A stretch of 11,384 bases of DNA from Anammoximicrobium sp964409865 (GTDB lineage: Bacteria; Planctomycetota; Planctomycetia; Pirellulales; Pirellulaceae): the NCBI GenBank assembly GCA_964409865.1, contig CAYPGE010000311.1:1-11384 (forward strand), written 5' to 3'. The position numbers and the translations under genes were made by a program. The notes under the pieces were generated by a model, which ran no database searches, was not told the origin of the DNA, and worked only from the letters and a program-made list of their open reading frames with translations. Positions 1-7,418 of this stretch are shown piece after piece; position 1 is the stretch's first letter, and every line of letters starts with the position of its first letter.

Positions 1-633
1 CTCGAAGACCGCGCCGCGGACCGCGTTGCCGTCCATCACGGCGTCGACGCCCCAGCAGTGCAGGAAGACCTTGACGCCCGCTTCCTGGATCATGTCCAGC
101 ATCACGAACTTGAGCGCCTCGGCGTCCACGGTCGGGTTGCTGCCGGGTCCGCGGCCGATGATGCCGCCGTCGTACTTCTCCAGCCGGCGCATCATCTCCT
201 CGCCGATCCCCATGCAGACCTGCTTGGGGCCCTTGACCATGTGGCCGATGACGATCAGCACCAGGCCGCCGGTCCACAGGCCGCCAAAATGGTTGTAACG
301 TTCCACCAGGGTGACTTCCGCGCCGGTCCGGCGCGCGGCGATCGCCGCGGCGACCCCGGCCGAACCGCCGCCCACGACCAGCACGTCGGTCTGGTCCAGG
401 AGGGACAGTTTCCGTTGCGGCTGGATCACCTCGCCGTTGACCACGGTCGGACAAGTTTCCGTCGATTGCAGCACGCTGTCCTTGATTACGCTGCCCGTGA
501 ATCCGCTGCCTTCGGCGGGACGCGGCGGATCGGCGGCAGCCGCCGCATGTCCCAGCGAGGCGCCCAACCCGGCAGCCAGACCCGAAGAGCCCACGAGTTG
601 CAGCAGTTCCCGGCGAGAAAGTCGTTGGTTCAT
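1..633 (-). CDS. Tat-exported FAD-dependent oxidoreductase, N-terminal part
   Basis: The first 211 residues of a larger protein are visible; the frame is open at the left window edge, so the C-terminus is missing. The ATG at 633-631 follows an AAAGGAATAA ribosome site at good spacing. Residues 5-10 (LSRREL) and the following Ala/Gly-rich stretch form a twin-arginine leader, so the folded enzyme is probably exported. Residues 83-93 (DVLVVGGGSAG) are the Rossmann dinucleotide-binding glycine motif, and E111 (LVER) is the acidic residue expected to hold the ribose of FAD. The segment NHFGGLWTGG after it is typical of the FAD_oxidored (PF12831-type) family common in planctomycetes. The substrate cannot be told from this part. 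The gene is divergent from the radical SAM gene across a 516-bp gap. The family call is firm; the reaction is unknown. Confidence 0.9.
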   Translation of the reverse strand, partial: MNQRLSRRELLQLVGSSGLAAGLGASLGHAAAAADPPRPAEGSGFTGSVIKDSVLQSTETCPTVVNGEVIQPQRKLSLLDQTDVLVVGGGSAGVAAAIAARRTGAEVTLVERYNHFGGLWTGGLVLIVIGHMVKGPKQVCMGIGEEMMRRLEKYDGGIIGRGPGSNPTVDAEALKFVMLDMIQEAGVKVFLHCWGVDAVMDGNAVRGAVFE

Positions 634-1149
634 CGAAGTTATTCCTTTCTGAAACGGTGGTGGGCGGATGATCAGCCGGGTCTCCGGCGGGACAGCAAGG
701 ACGATCGCACGCCGGCGCGAGCCGCAAGCGCGGAAGGCGGGACCGAACTATCGCTCCCGATTTTCGACCACGCGCCGGCCTGCGGTCAAGGTGACAACCC
801 GTCAACCAGATAGAATTTTTGCTGCTGCCAGCCAGGAAAATGAAAGCCGGAAGACCGAAGACGCTGACGGAAGGGTGAGGTGACAGAAAAATCAAGGGCG
901 GCAGGGGGATAAGTCGCTTCGGATCATTTTTCTGTCACCCCTTCACAATACGCCGGCGAGGGGCGGGACGCTGTATCTCGCCGGATCTGTCTGGACGCGC
1001 GGTGCCGATTCTGCGACAGTTCCGCGTCTGATCGATTTCTTCCGGCGACGGAGTCGTCTGGACGAGGGTCAGCGGCTTCGCTGCTAGCACTCAAGCACGG
1101 TTCTGCCGCGTGCGAACTCCCGTTGCGATTACCCACACTGGAGGTCCGA
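634..1149. other. Divergent intergenic region, 516 bp, no convincing gene
   Basis: This gap separates the start codons of the FAD oxidoreductase (minus) and the radical SAM gene (plus), so it should hold promoters for both; I could not pick a convincing -35/-10 pair for either. Its one striking structure is the inverted repeat at 879-939. Short open frames exist on both strands, but none has a ribosome site plus a recognisable protein. A minus-strand peptide around 790-735 reading RVVTLTAGRRVVENRER resembles a protein C-terminus and may be a trace of a lost gene, but it is too short to call. Confidence 0.6.
879..939. repeat. 14-bp perfect inverted repeat with 33-nt core
   Basis: GGTGACAGAAAAAT at 879-892 is the exact reverse complement of ATTTTTCTGTCACC at 926-939. 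The core is 893-925, G-rich on the left half and without obvious internal pairing. Outside the perfect arms the flanks are still purine-rich on the left (AAGGGTGA) and pyrimidine-rich on the right (CCCCTTCAC), so the symmetry is loosely extended. No other copy of the arm is visible in this window. It could be a REP/MITE-like palindromic unit, a pair of inverted regulator sites in a divergent promoter region, or a transcript hairpin. Existence of the repeat is certain; its nature is not. Confidence 0.85.
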
Positions 1150-3111
1150 ATGGAACTGCCCGGTCGCGCCCCTGGGGACACCTTCCTGCCGCCCGCCGAG
1201 ATGACGGCCATCCGGCAGCGTCTTCGGGGGCTGGCTCCTCGGCACGACCTCGCCACGGTGATCGCCTGTGCGTTTGACCATCGCACACGAATCCTGCCCT
1301 TCATCGGTGCTGATCTGCGGATGGTTCCGGCGGGCGTGCGCGCCATCGGGTCGGCGATGGTCGATTCCGGATTCCCGAAGACGCGGATCGTGCTCCAGCA
1401 ATGGAACAGGAACTTCCGGCCGTCGCGGATGCGACTGGATGGCCGTATTCCGGATCTGTTCCTGGTGTCCAGCATGCACCTGCACTCGGGCGAGTGCGAC
1501 CGCTTGATCCAAGATGCCTGCCGAATCGATCCCGCTCGGCGGCCCCTGATCGTGGCCGGCGGTCCCCGGATGATCTACGAACCCTGGCAGGCTTTTGGCG
1601 ACGATCCCCACGACCCGTGGGGCGCCGACGTCGCGGTCACAGGCGAAGAGTACGTGCTCTTGAATCTCCTGGAAGTGCTGCTTTCGATGCGTGCCCGCAA
1701 CGAGTCCTTGCGGTCGGCCTTCCTTCGTGCGCGGCAGCGTGGCGCCTTGGACGATGTGCCAGGTTTAGTCTACAGCCGTGCTGCGAGTCCCGACGGTCCC
1801 ATCGAGGAACTTGTGGATACGGGAATCCAACGTCTCCTGCAGGACCTCGACGAGCTGGCTCATCCGGTGCTCGGATACCAACTGCTGGAGCCCCCCAGCA
1901 AGCAGGCGACGTTGGATCTGCAGGCCTTGCCCGCAGACCGCGTCCGCAAACACTGCATGATCTCGACTGTTGTGATGACCGTGGGCTGCAAGTTTCGTTG
2001 TCCCTACTGTCCGATTCCGGCCTATAACCAGCGGCAATTTCGAGCGAAGAGTGGCGAACGCGTGCTTGACGAGATGCAACGGATCGCCGGCACGTACGGG
2101 ATCTACAACTTCTTTGGTGCGGACGACAACTTCTTCAATGATACCCGGCGGACGCTGGACATCGCCCAGACGCTGGCCCGCGAGATCGGCAGCCGGAAAA
2201 GGCCGCTCTGCAAGATTCGTTGGGCCACCGAGGCCACGATCCACGACACCCTCCGCATCCGCGAGCACCTGCCCGTCATTCGCCAATCAGGGCTGATGGC
2301 GTTGTGGCTGGGAGTGGAAGACATCACCGCGTCGCTGGTCAAGAAGGGACAAGACGAGGGCAAGACCGTCCAGGCGTTTCGCCTGCTGCGGGAGAACGGC
2401 ATTTATCCCGTGCCCATGCTGATGCACCACGACTCGCAACCCCTGGTCACTTGGACGAGCAACTACGGACTTCTCAATCAATTGAAAGTTCTACGAAAGG
2501 CCGGGGCGCTGTACACCCAGGTGCTGATGCTGACACCTTCGCCGGGCTCCAAGTGGTACGACGACACGTACACGTCGGGACTCGCGATCCAGAAGGTCAA
2601 CGGCGCCGCCATCGAACCCTACCTCGTAGACGGCAACTACGTGGTGGCTTCACGGAGTCCACGGCCGTCGATCCAACAACTCAAGCTGCTGGCCGGATAC
2701 ACGTACTTTTTCAATCCCTTGCGCCTGCTGCTGGCCCTCGTTCGCTCGAAATCGGCCGTCCCCTATGCCGACGCGGATACGCGGACGCTCGATGAAGTCC
2801 AAGGCTACTCGCGTTGGGCAAGCTTCCGCCGCCGGATCTACTTGAAGGCACGGGCGCACCTGATCGATGCGGGCGTTCAGCTCTTCGGCATCTACGGCCT
2901 GTTTCACACCTACCGTCGCACGCTGGGTTGGGCCTGGCGACTGACGGGGGCTCAGATTCAGCGGCATACAGAAGCCCCCGCGAGTTCCATCCCCATGCGG
3001 AGTTCCGCTGGCGGATCGGCAAGCCATGCGCTCCCCGGCACCCCTCTCGCCGCTCAACTTCAGGACGCGCCGGACGCTGACGAGCGACTCTGGTTGCGGA
3101 AGGCTGCCTGA
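1150..3111 (+). CDS. B12-binding-type radical SAM protein, function unknown
   Basis: This 653-aa protein starts at the ATG at 1150, chosen because GGAGG (1140-1144) lies 5 nt upstream; a TTG at 1123 is in frame but has no such site. C280, C284 and C287 in CKFRCPYC form the CxxxCxxC motif that binds the 4Fe-4S cluster of radical SAM enzymes. The acidic GADDNFFND segment after it fits the family's beta-strand pattern. Residues 1-180 look like the Rossmann-type cobalamin domain found before such cores: a DLFLVSSMHLHS strand/helix near 102, AGGP near 136 and TGEEYVLLNLLEVL near 164. The classical DxHxxG cobalamin ligand motif is not seen, so B12 binding is inferred from layout only. A C-terminal extension of about 200 residues holds a hydrophobic NPLRLLLAL patch. 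It resembles the class B methylase/cyclase group, but the substrate is unknown. Confidence 0.85.
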   Translation: MELPGRAPGDTFLPPAEMTAIRQRLRGLAPRHDLATVIACAFDHRTRILPFIGADLRMVPAGVRAIGSAMVDSGFPKTRIVLQQWNRNFRPSRMRLDGRIPDLFLVSSMHLHSGECDRLIQDACRIDPARRPLIVAGGPRMIYEPWQAFGDDPHDPWGADVAVTGEEYVLLNLLEVLLSMRARNESLRSAFLRARQRGALDDVPGLVYSRAASPDGPIEELVDTGIQRLLQDLDELAHPVLGYQLLEPPSKQATLDLQALPADRVRKHCMISTVVMTVGCKFRCPYCPIPAYNQRQFRAKSGERVLDEMQRIAGTYGIYNFFGADDNFFNDTRRTLDIAQTLAREIGSRKRPLCKIRWATEATIHDTLRIREHLPVIRQSGLMALWLGVEDITASLVKKGQDEGKTVQAFRLLRENGIYPVPMLMHHDSQPLVTWTSNYGLLNQLKVLRKAGALYTQVLMLTPSPGSKWYDDTYTSGLAIQKVNGAAIEPYLVDGNYVVASRSPRPSIQQLKLLAGYTYFFNPLRLLLALVRSKSAVPYADADTRTLDEVQGYSRWASFRRRIYLKARAHLIDAGVQLFGIYGLFHTYRRTLGWAWRLTGAQIQRHTEAPASSIPMRSSAGGSASHALPGTPLAAQLQDAPDADERLWLRKAA

Positions 3112-3128
3112 CCACCGTCGAGCGTGAC

Positions 3129-3524
3129 TCATGGACGTTTCGGATCGGTCCACAGGTCGTTGGGGCTGTTCAACTCTTTGCCTGCGAAGCTGTCAGCCAG
3201 GACGGTCACGGCCCGAATTTCTTTAGATCTGACTCGCGGACCTCGTCCTCGCCGCCGCCCGGCTTCTCCGCGTACAGGCCGGACACGTAGATCGTCCTGC
3301 CACCGTGGACGCGCGCTGCGCGACTGGACAGCGGCGACGCCTTCATTTCCCGCGGGCGTGAAGCAGCTGATCGTGTCGTGCGAGTCCGAGGCTGCACCCG
3401 CGGCAGGCGCAAAGGCGATCATTTCCAACGGGATTGGCAAGCTGGACGACCATTCGACCAGCGACAGGGGTGGCGGCATCTGGCCGGGAAGCGCTTTCGC
3501 GATCACCTCGTCCAGCCCTGGCGG
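3129..3524 (-). pseudogene. Decayed RidA-like (YjgF family) gene remnant
   Basis: Three blocks in two frames together read like part of a planctomycete RidA-like protein. Block 1 (about 3524-3349) gives PPPLSLVEWSSSLPIPLEMI and ends in FTPAG. Block 2 (3346-3209) begins MKASPLSSRAARVHGG and continues GRTIYVSGLYAEKPGGG, the RidA-type strand. Block 3 (3209-3132), back in the first frame, gives VLADSFAGKELNSPNDLW then TDPKRP, and stops at 3129-3131. The first shift is an extra A in the A-run at 3348-3346; restoring it gives TPAG-MKASP as expected. About 12 residues seem to be missing near 3233, before SDLKKFG. The C-terminal part expected after DPKRP is absent. The 5' end overlaps the end of the Gfo/Idh gene and the 3' end stops 17 bp from the radical SAM stop. 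The last block alone also resembles SMP-30/gluconolactonase (LNSPNDLW), a less complete explanation. Family names are from memory of motifs. Confidence 0.6.
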
Positions 3525-4936
3525 TATTCACGCTTAACGTGCTGATTCAATTCCGGCCGATTGGTGCAGCGCAGGTTCGGGCCGTCCCACTCGACGCGCT
3601 GGCCGATACCGGCGCGGAGGGCCAGGTTGCCCAGCAGCACGAGTTCGGTCAGCGGGCCGGCATGGTCGAAGTTCGAGAAGGCGGGCTGGCCGCCTTTGCA
3701 GGCTGCGACCCATTCGCGGAAGTGGTCGCTTTCGCAGCGCGGGATCAGCGGCGCGGGTTTCTGGAAGTCCTTCATTTTCGCCTCCGGCAGCAACCGCGGA
3801 GTGCCGCCGTGCAGGGTCAGCTTGCCCTTGTCGCCGACCACGATCGCGCCGTTGTCCGCGTACTCTTTGCCTTCCGCCAGTTCGCCCACGTCGCGCGGCG
3901 GGTAGTAGCCGCCGTCGTACCAGAACAGCTTGCAGGGCGGCATCGTGCTTCGTTCAGGGATCTCCCAGCCGATGATCGACGAACTGGGAAACATTTCTTC
4001 CGTCGTATCGCCGGAGTCTTTGACCAGCCACGTGGCCGCAGCGTGTTCGATCTTCAACGCCGAGAAGATCCCGCTGATCGAATGGCAGCCGATATCGCCC
4101 AGGGCCCCCGTGCCGAAATCCCACCAACCGCGCCAGACGAACGGTGTGTAAACGCGTTTGCCCTGGAACTTGCCTTCCTTGTACACGTCCAAATACGGCC
4201 GCTCGGGCGCGGGGCCGAGCCACGCGTCCCAATTCAAGCCCGCGGGCACCGGATCGGCGCCGGCCGGCCGCGCGCCGCCCTGCGGCCACCAGAACCGGCT
4301 GGGAATGCCCGGCCGATCGGTCCAGACGTGCACCTCGGTGACATGGCCGATCATGCCGGCCCAGATGATCTCGCACAGCAACCGCCAGCCCTCCTCAGCC
4401 CGGCCCTGATTGCCCAGCTGCGTGGCGACTTTGTGCTCGCGCGCCGCCAGGGTCATCTGCCGGGCTTCGTCGATGTCGTGCGTCAGCGGCTTTTCGCAAT
4501 ACACGTGTTTGCCGGCGCGGATGGCCAGCAGCGAGGCCGGTGCGTGATGGTGGTCCGGCGTGGCGACGAACACCGCGTCAAGCTGCTTGCCCTTCTTGTC
4601 GAACAACTCGCGGTAGTCGCTGAACCTCTCCGGCAGCGGCTTGTTCGCGTTCTGGTCTTTGTAGAATCGCTCCACGCGTCGCAGGCAGCCGTCCACCGCG
4701 GCCTGGGCGGTATCGCAGACCGCCACCAGGTTCTCCTGCAGCGACGGCTCGACGTGCCCGCCGCCGCGTCCACCGACGCCGATCCCGGCGATGTTCAGTT
4801 TCTCGTTGGCGGCATAGCTGGTGGCCGCCGATTGGCCTTGGGAATAGGTCGGCCGCCAAGGGATCACCGTCAATCCGGCGGCGATCGTGGAAGACTTCAA
4901 AAACTCGCGGCGAGACAGGCGGGACAGGCGGGACAT
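3503..4936 (-). CDS. Tat-exported Gfo/Idh/MocA-family oxidoreductase
   Basis: This 477-aa protein starts at ATG 4936-4934, preceded by AAAGGAGT at about 7 nt; longer in-frame readings lack this site and would bury the leader. Residues 7-16 (LSRREFLKSS) and the AAGLTV stretch are a twin-arginine export signal. Residues 47-60 (LNIAGIGVGGRGGG) are the NAD(P)-binding glycine motif. Residues 142-150 (GKHVYCEKP) hold the family EKP signature, whose lysine contacts nicotinamide and substrate. The segment from 271 (WWDFGTGALGDIGCHSI) carries the conserved Asp-x-x-x-His of the C-terminal domain. Such enzymes use NAD on sugars, and some are NAD-dependent glycosidases (GH109), which also carry Tat signals. 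It lies 180 bp downstream of the NagA-like gene on the same strand, which hints at an amino-sugar substrate. Family certain, substrate inferred. Confidence 0.93.
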   Translation of the reverse strand: MSRLSRLSRREFLKSSTIAAGLTVIPWRPTYSQGQSAATSYAANEKLNIAGIGVGGRGGGHVEPSLQENLVAVCDTAQAAVDGCLRRVERFYKDQNANKPLPERFSDYRELFDKKGKQLDAVFVATPDHHHAPASLLAIRAGKHVYCEKPLTHDIDEARQMTLAAREHKVATQLGNQGRAEEGWRLLCEIIWAGMIGHVTEVHVWTDRPGIPSRFWWPQGGARPAGADPVPAGLNWDAWLGPAPERPYLDVYKEGKFQGKRVYTPFVWRGWWDFGTGALGDIGCHSISGIFSALKIEHAAATWLVKDSGDTTEEMFPSSSIIGWEIPERSTMPPCKLFWYDGGYYPPRDVGELAEGKEYADNGAIVVGDKGKLTLHGGTPRLLPEAKMKDFQKPAPLIPRCESDHFREWVAACKGGQPAFSNFDHAGPLTELVLLGNLALRAGIGQRVEWDGPNLRCTNRPELNQHVKREYRQGWTR

Positions 4937-5017
4937 CGCAGACTCCTTTGTAGATAGAGGGCAGGTATCGAGCCGGGACCATTGTAGCCCAAATCGGGAT
5001 CGAAATGATTCAGAAGC

Positions 5018-5075
5018 CCGGCTTTTCAAAAAAAGCCGGTCCAGCCCGCTGCGAAGTCGAGCAAACTCGCGCAGC
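5018..5075 (-). terminator. Possible terminator hairpins between nagA-like and Gfo/Idh genes
   Basis: Two hairpins lie in the 180-bp gap after the NagA-like stop. On the minus strand the first pairs GCTGCG and CGAG with CTCG and CGCAGC (5075-5048, loop TTTG, one 4-nt bulge). The second pairs CCGGCTTTT with AAAAGCCGG (5039-5031 with 5026-5018, 4-nt loop) and contains a run of seven T. The T-run is inside the second stem rather than after it, so this is not a textbook intrinsic terminator. It may partly uncouple the two genes. Confidence 0.4.
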
Positions 5076-5116
5076 AGACAAACCCGAGTCGCACCGATTT
5101 CCGGCCAGCGGCCGAC

Positions 5117-6301
5117 TTAGCCCGCAGGCAACCGGCCGAACACCAGGCGGCCGGAGTTGATGGTGGCGACCACTTCGACCTCGCCCACGGGCGTCGCCTT
5201 GTCGGCGCCCGGCAAGTGGAACAGGACCAAGTCGGCGGGCTGGCCGGCTTGCAGCCACGGACGCTGACGGCCCAGCAGCGCGGCCGGATGCGTGCTGGCC
5301 ATGTCCACGGCCGACGTCAGGTCTTCGTCGGTGAACCGCAGGATGTTGGAGATTCCGGCCGTGATGGGCACGGCGGCGCCGGCCAGGATCTGCGTTTGAC
5401 CGGCGACGACGGGGCGACCGCTGGGCAACAGTTCGATGGTGCCCAAGCCGGGCGTCTCGTAACGGCCGGGCGGCATGCCTCCCATCAACGTCACGTCGCT
5501 GATCAGGATGCAGCGCCCTGGCGACTTGGCCCGCACAATCGTTTTGACGACGGCCGGCGGCAAGTGATGGCCGTCCACGATCAAGCTGGCCGTCAGCCGG
5601 TCCTCGGCCAACTGGTCCCAGATGTAGTTCGGGTGCCGGCAAAGCTGACCGTGGGCGCCGTTGCCCAGGTGGGTGCTGAGGCGGGCGCCGGCATCGACGG
5701 CCGCCCGGATCTGGTCCGACGTGGCGCTGGTGTGTCCGATCGCGACCACCACGCCGTCGGCGGCCGCACGGGCGATCAGTGCCGGTGCTCCTTCGTATTC
5801 GGGCGACAGCGTCAGAATGCGGATGCGGCCGTCCGCGGCATCCTGCAGACGCAGGAATTCGTCCACATCCGGCGGACGAACGTGCTGCAGCGGATGCGCG
5901 CCCCGAGCGCCGTCGTCGGGCGTAATGTACGGTCCTTCCAGATGGAACCCAGGAACCCGGCTGGCCACCTCCGGCAACTGCCGGCACGCTTGGGCCAGCG
6001 TGCTCAAGGTCCGGGACAACGCCTCGTCACTGTCGGTCGTGGCCGTCGGGTAGTAGCTGGTGACACCGAATCGATCCAAGGTACAACTGATGCGCAGCAC
6101 GTCCGCGACCGTGAGGGCGGAATCGTTGAACTCGCAGCCGCCGAATCCGTTGACTTGCACGTCGACCAGTCCCGGCGCGAGCCAGGGGAGTGCCTCGCCC
6201 GCAGGCGACGGATCGGCCGCGCACACGGCAGAGATCCGACCGTCGTCAACGTCCACGACAACGGGTTCCCGAGTATCGTATCTTCGTCCGAGCACGCGCA
6301 T
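5117..6301 (-). CDS. nagA: N-acetylglucosamine-6-phosphate deacetylase-like amidohydrolase
   Basis: This 394-aa protein starts at ATG 6301-6299, with GGGAGA 8-9 nt upstream; length is normal for NagA. The product should remove acetate from GlcNAc-6-phosphate in the cytoplasm, feeding amino sugars into glycolysis or wall synthesis. Visible family marks are PGLVDVQVNGFGG (43-55), GFHLEGPYI with metal ligand E122 (118-126), AIGHTSA with H190, the second histidine H211 in STHLGNGAH, and the catalytic Asp D269 in LISDVTLMGG. R222 and H246 stand at the same distances from H211 as the substrate-contacting Arg and His of E. coli NagA do from its H216. The usual HLFNAM is replaced by HLGNGAH, marking a divergent subfamily, so substrate may differ. 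No signal peptide. It is 128 bp downstream of the Pro/Ala-rich protein gene and 180 bp upstream of a Gfo/Idh gene, all minus strand. Confidence 0.88.
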   Translation of the reverse strand: MRVLGRRYDTREPVVVDVDDGRISAVCAADPSPAGEALPWLAPGLVDVQVNGFGGCEFNDSALTVADVLRISCTLDRFGVTSYYPTATTDSDEALSRTLSTLAQACRQLPEVASRVPGFHLEGPYITPDDGARGAHPLQHVRPPDVDEFLRLQDAADGRIRILTLSPEYEGAPALIARAAADGVVVAIGHTSATSDQIRAAVDAGARLSTHLGNGAHGQLCRHPNYIWDQLAEDRLTASLIVDGHHLPPAVVKTIVRAKSPGRCILISDVTLMGGMPPGRYETPGLGTIELLPSGRPVVAGQTQILAGAAVPITAGISNILRFTDEDLTSAVDMASTHPAALLGRQRPWLQAGQPADLVLFHLPGADKATPVGEVEVVATINSGRLVFGRLPAG

Positions 6302-6318
6302 GGCAAGCTTCTCCCTGT

Positions 6319-6350
6319 AGCCGACTGAGAGCTGAGAATTGTAGTCGGCT
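6319..6350. promoter_or_regulatory. Inverted repeat in the nagA-like leader
   Basis: AGCCGACT at 6319-6326 is the exact reverse complement of AGTCGGCT at 6343-6350, with a 16-nt spacer. It ends about 5 nt upstream of the ribosome site of the NagA-like gene. It could be an operator for an amino-sugar repressor or an mRNA hairpin near the start site. The symmetry is seen; the role is a guess. Confidence 0.45.
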
Positions 6351-6429
6351 GTCACGGCGCGCACAAGCTCTTGTCCCCAAGCGGAGCTTAGGCACGAGAT
6401 CCAAGTGAGCGCCCCCCGCACAAACGCGG

Positions 6430-7344
6430 CTAGGGCCGGACGTTGGCGGACACGCGCGGAGCGACGAGGATCAGTTGTTGAGGCTCTTCGACCCTCGTGT
6501 AGGGGATCGCGGCGACGGTGGGCCGCAACGGGCTGATGCCGAGCCACTTGCGCGTCTCGATGCGTTGCCGGCGCTGTTCGCCCCGCGCCACCGCTCGCTC
6601 CCGAACCAATTCCGCAGGGCTGACGTAGCGTCCGGCATCGGCGGGGGTCACGTCGTAATATGGCCGATCTGTGGGCAGCGCGATGGCTGGCGGCAGAGGC
6701 GCCCGTGACGGCGTCCGGGGCGGAGCGACATACGGAGAAGTCTCGTCGAACGCGCCGAATTCGCTGACGGCCGGACGTGGCTCTTGCTCGGGCGTTGGAG
6801 GAGGAAGGACCTCCGCAGCGGCAGCACTTAGCGAAGCCTCGTCCGCGGATTCCGGAGCCGTGACTTCGGGCATGGCCGCCGCAGGTTCTACGGGAGCCGC
6901 CTCGGCCAGCGGGTCCGACGCCGGCACCGCTTCCACCGCTGGCGCAGGCCCGGACTCCGTCGCCGCGGGTTCATCGGAGACGAGCTGCGGGGCAGGTGGC
7001 ATCGAATCGTCCGCAGGCGTCTCGGACTCCGCCGCCGGGTCCGCGGGCGGATCTGCTGGCTCGCTTGGGCTCGCGGGCGGCGGTTCAGCAGCGGCCACGG
7101 CCGTTTCGTCATTCGATTCCGGCGACGGAGGCGTACTCTCTGGCGTTTTGGATTCTCCAGACGGCGGCTGAAAACGCCCTGCCAGATAGTAGCCTTCTGC
7201 TGAGCAAAACAACTCCATGCCAACCAACGAGCCCACTTGCTGGTCCTCGCTCGCGGCAGAGAGCTTGTGCGCGGCCTGCTGAGCAAACATTCCGGCTGTC
7301 ATTGCGACGATCACGAGTAACGGATTCCATGTTGACGCGATCAT
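6430..7344 (-). CDS. Secreted or envelope-anchored Pro/Ala/Glu-rich protein of unknown function
   Basis: I do not recognise this 304-aa protein. The ATG at 7344 is preferred because GGA lies 7 nt upstream; an in-frame ATG at 7350 overlaps that site and would add two residues. Residues 4-21 are hydrophobic (WNPLLVIVAMTAGMFAQQ) and act as a signal peptide or membrane anchor. A short ordered segment follows (VGMELFCSAEGYYLAGRF, about 42-58). Residues about 60-220 are a low-complexity stretch dominated by Pro, Ala, Glu, Ser and Asp, probably a disordered spacer. The last 80 residues regain normal composition, including RPYYDVTPADAGRYVSPAEL and a basic helix-like REQRR-type segment ending in RKWLGISPLRPT. 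The layout (anchor, long spacer, C-terminal motif) suggests an envelope-spanning or cell-surface protein. It lies 239 bp downstream of the anti-sigma gene. Confidence 0.8.
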   Translation of the reverse strand: MIASTWNPLLVIVAMTAGMFAQQAAHKLSAASEDQQVGSLVGMELFCSAEGYYLAGRFQPPSGESKTPESTPPSPESNDETAVAAAEPPPASPSEPADPPADPAAESETPADDSMPPAPQLVSDEPAATESGPAPAVEAVPASDPLAEAAPVEPAAAMPEVTAPESADEASLSAAAAEVLPPPTPEQEPRPAVSEFGAFDETSPYVAPPRTPSRAPLPPAIALPTDRPYYDVTPADAGRYVSPAELVRERAVARGEQRRQRIETRKWLGISPLRPTVAAIPYTRVEEPQQLILVAPRVSANVRP

Positions 7345-7418
7345 GAGCATTTCCGGCGGGATTGGAGTGTTTGGGCAGGTCAGACGGCAACCGTCCTGTG
7401 GCGGCAGACCGGCTGGCA

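Noticed and set aside
58..813. A 251-codon open frame on the plus strand at the left edge
   Set aside because: It is antisense to the FAD oxidoreductase, whose Tat leader and Rossmann motif are unmistakable, and its sequence is rich in His, Arg and Gln as expected from a shadow frame.
668..883. A 71-codon plus-strand open frame in the first intergenic gap
   Set aside because: No ribosome site, basic low-information sequence, and it runs into the inverted-repeat element.
924..1475. A 183-codon open frame on the minus strand overlapping the start of the radical SAM gene
   Set aside because: It is mostly antisense to a gene with clear motifs, its translation is Arg/Ser-rich without any recognisable domain, and long antisense frames are expected at this GC content.
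3434..4957. A 507-codon plus-strand open frame covering the Gfo/Idh gene
   Set aside because: It mirrors the minus-strand gene almost exactly; the minus-strand protein has the leader, glycine motif and EKP signature, and this frame has none.
5216..6328. A 370-codon plus-strand open frame opposite the NagA-like gene
   Set aside because: It is the antisense shadow of a gene with conserved metal and catalytic residues; no ribosome site or domain supports it.
6671..7171. A Gly/Ser/Ala-rich plus-strand open frame
   Set aside because: The composition is the reverse complement of Pro/Ala/Glu codons in the minus-strand envelope protein; it has no ribosome site or export signal.
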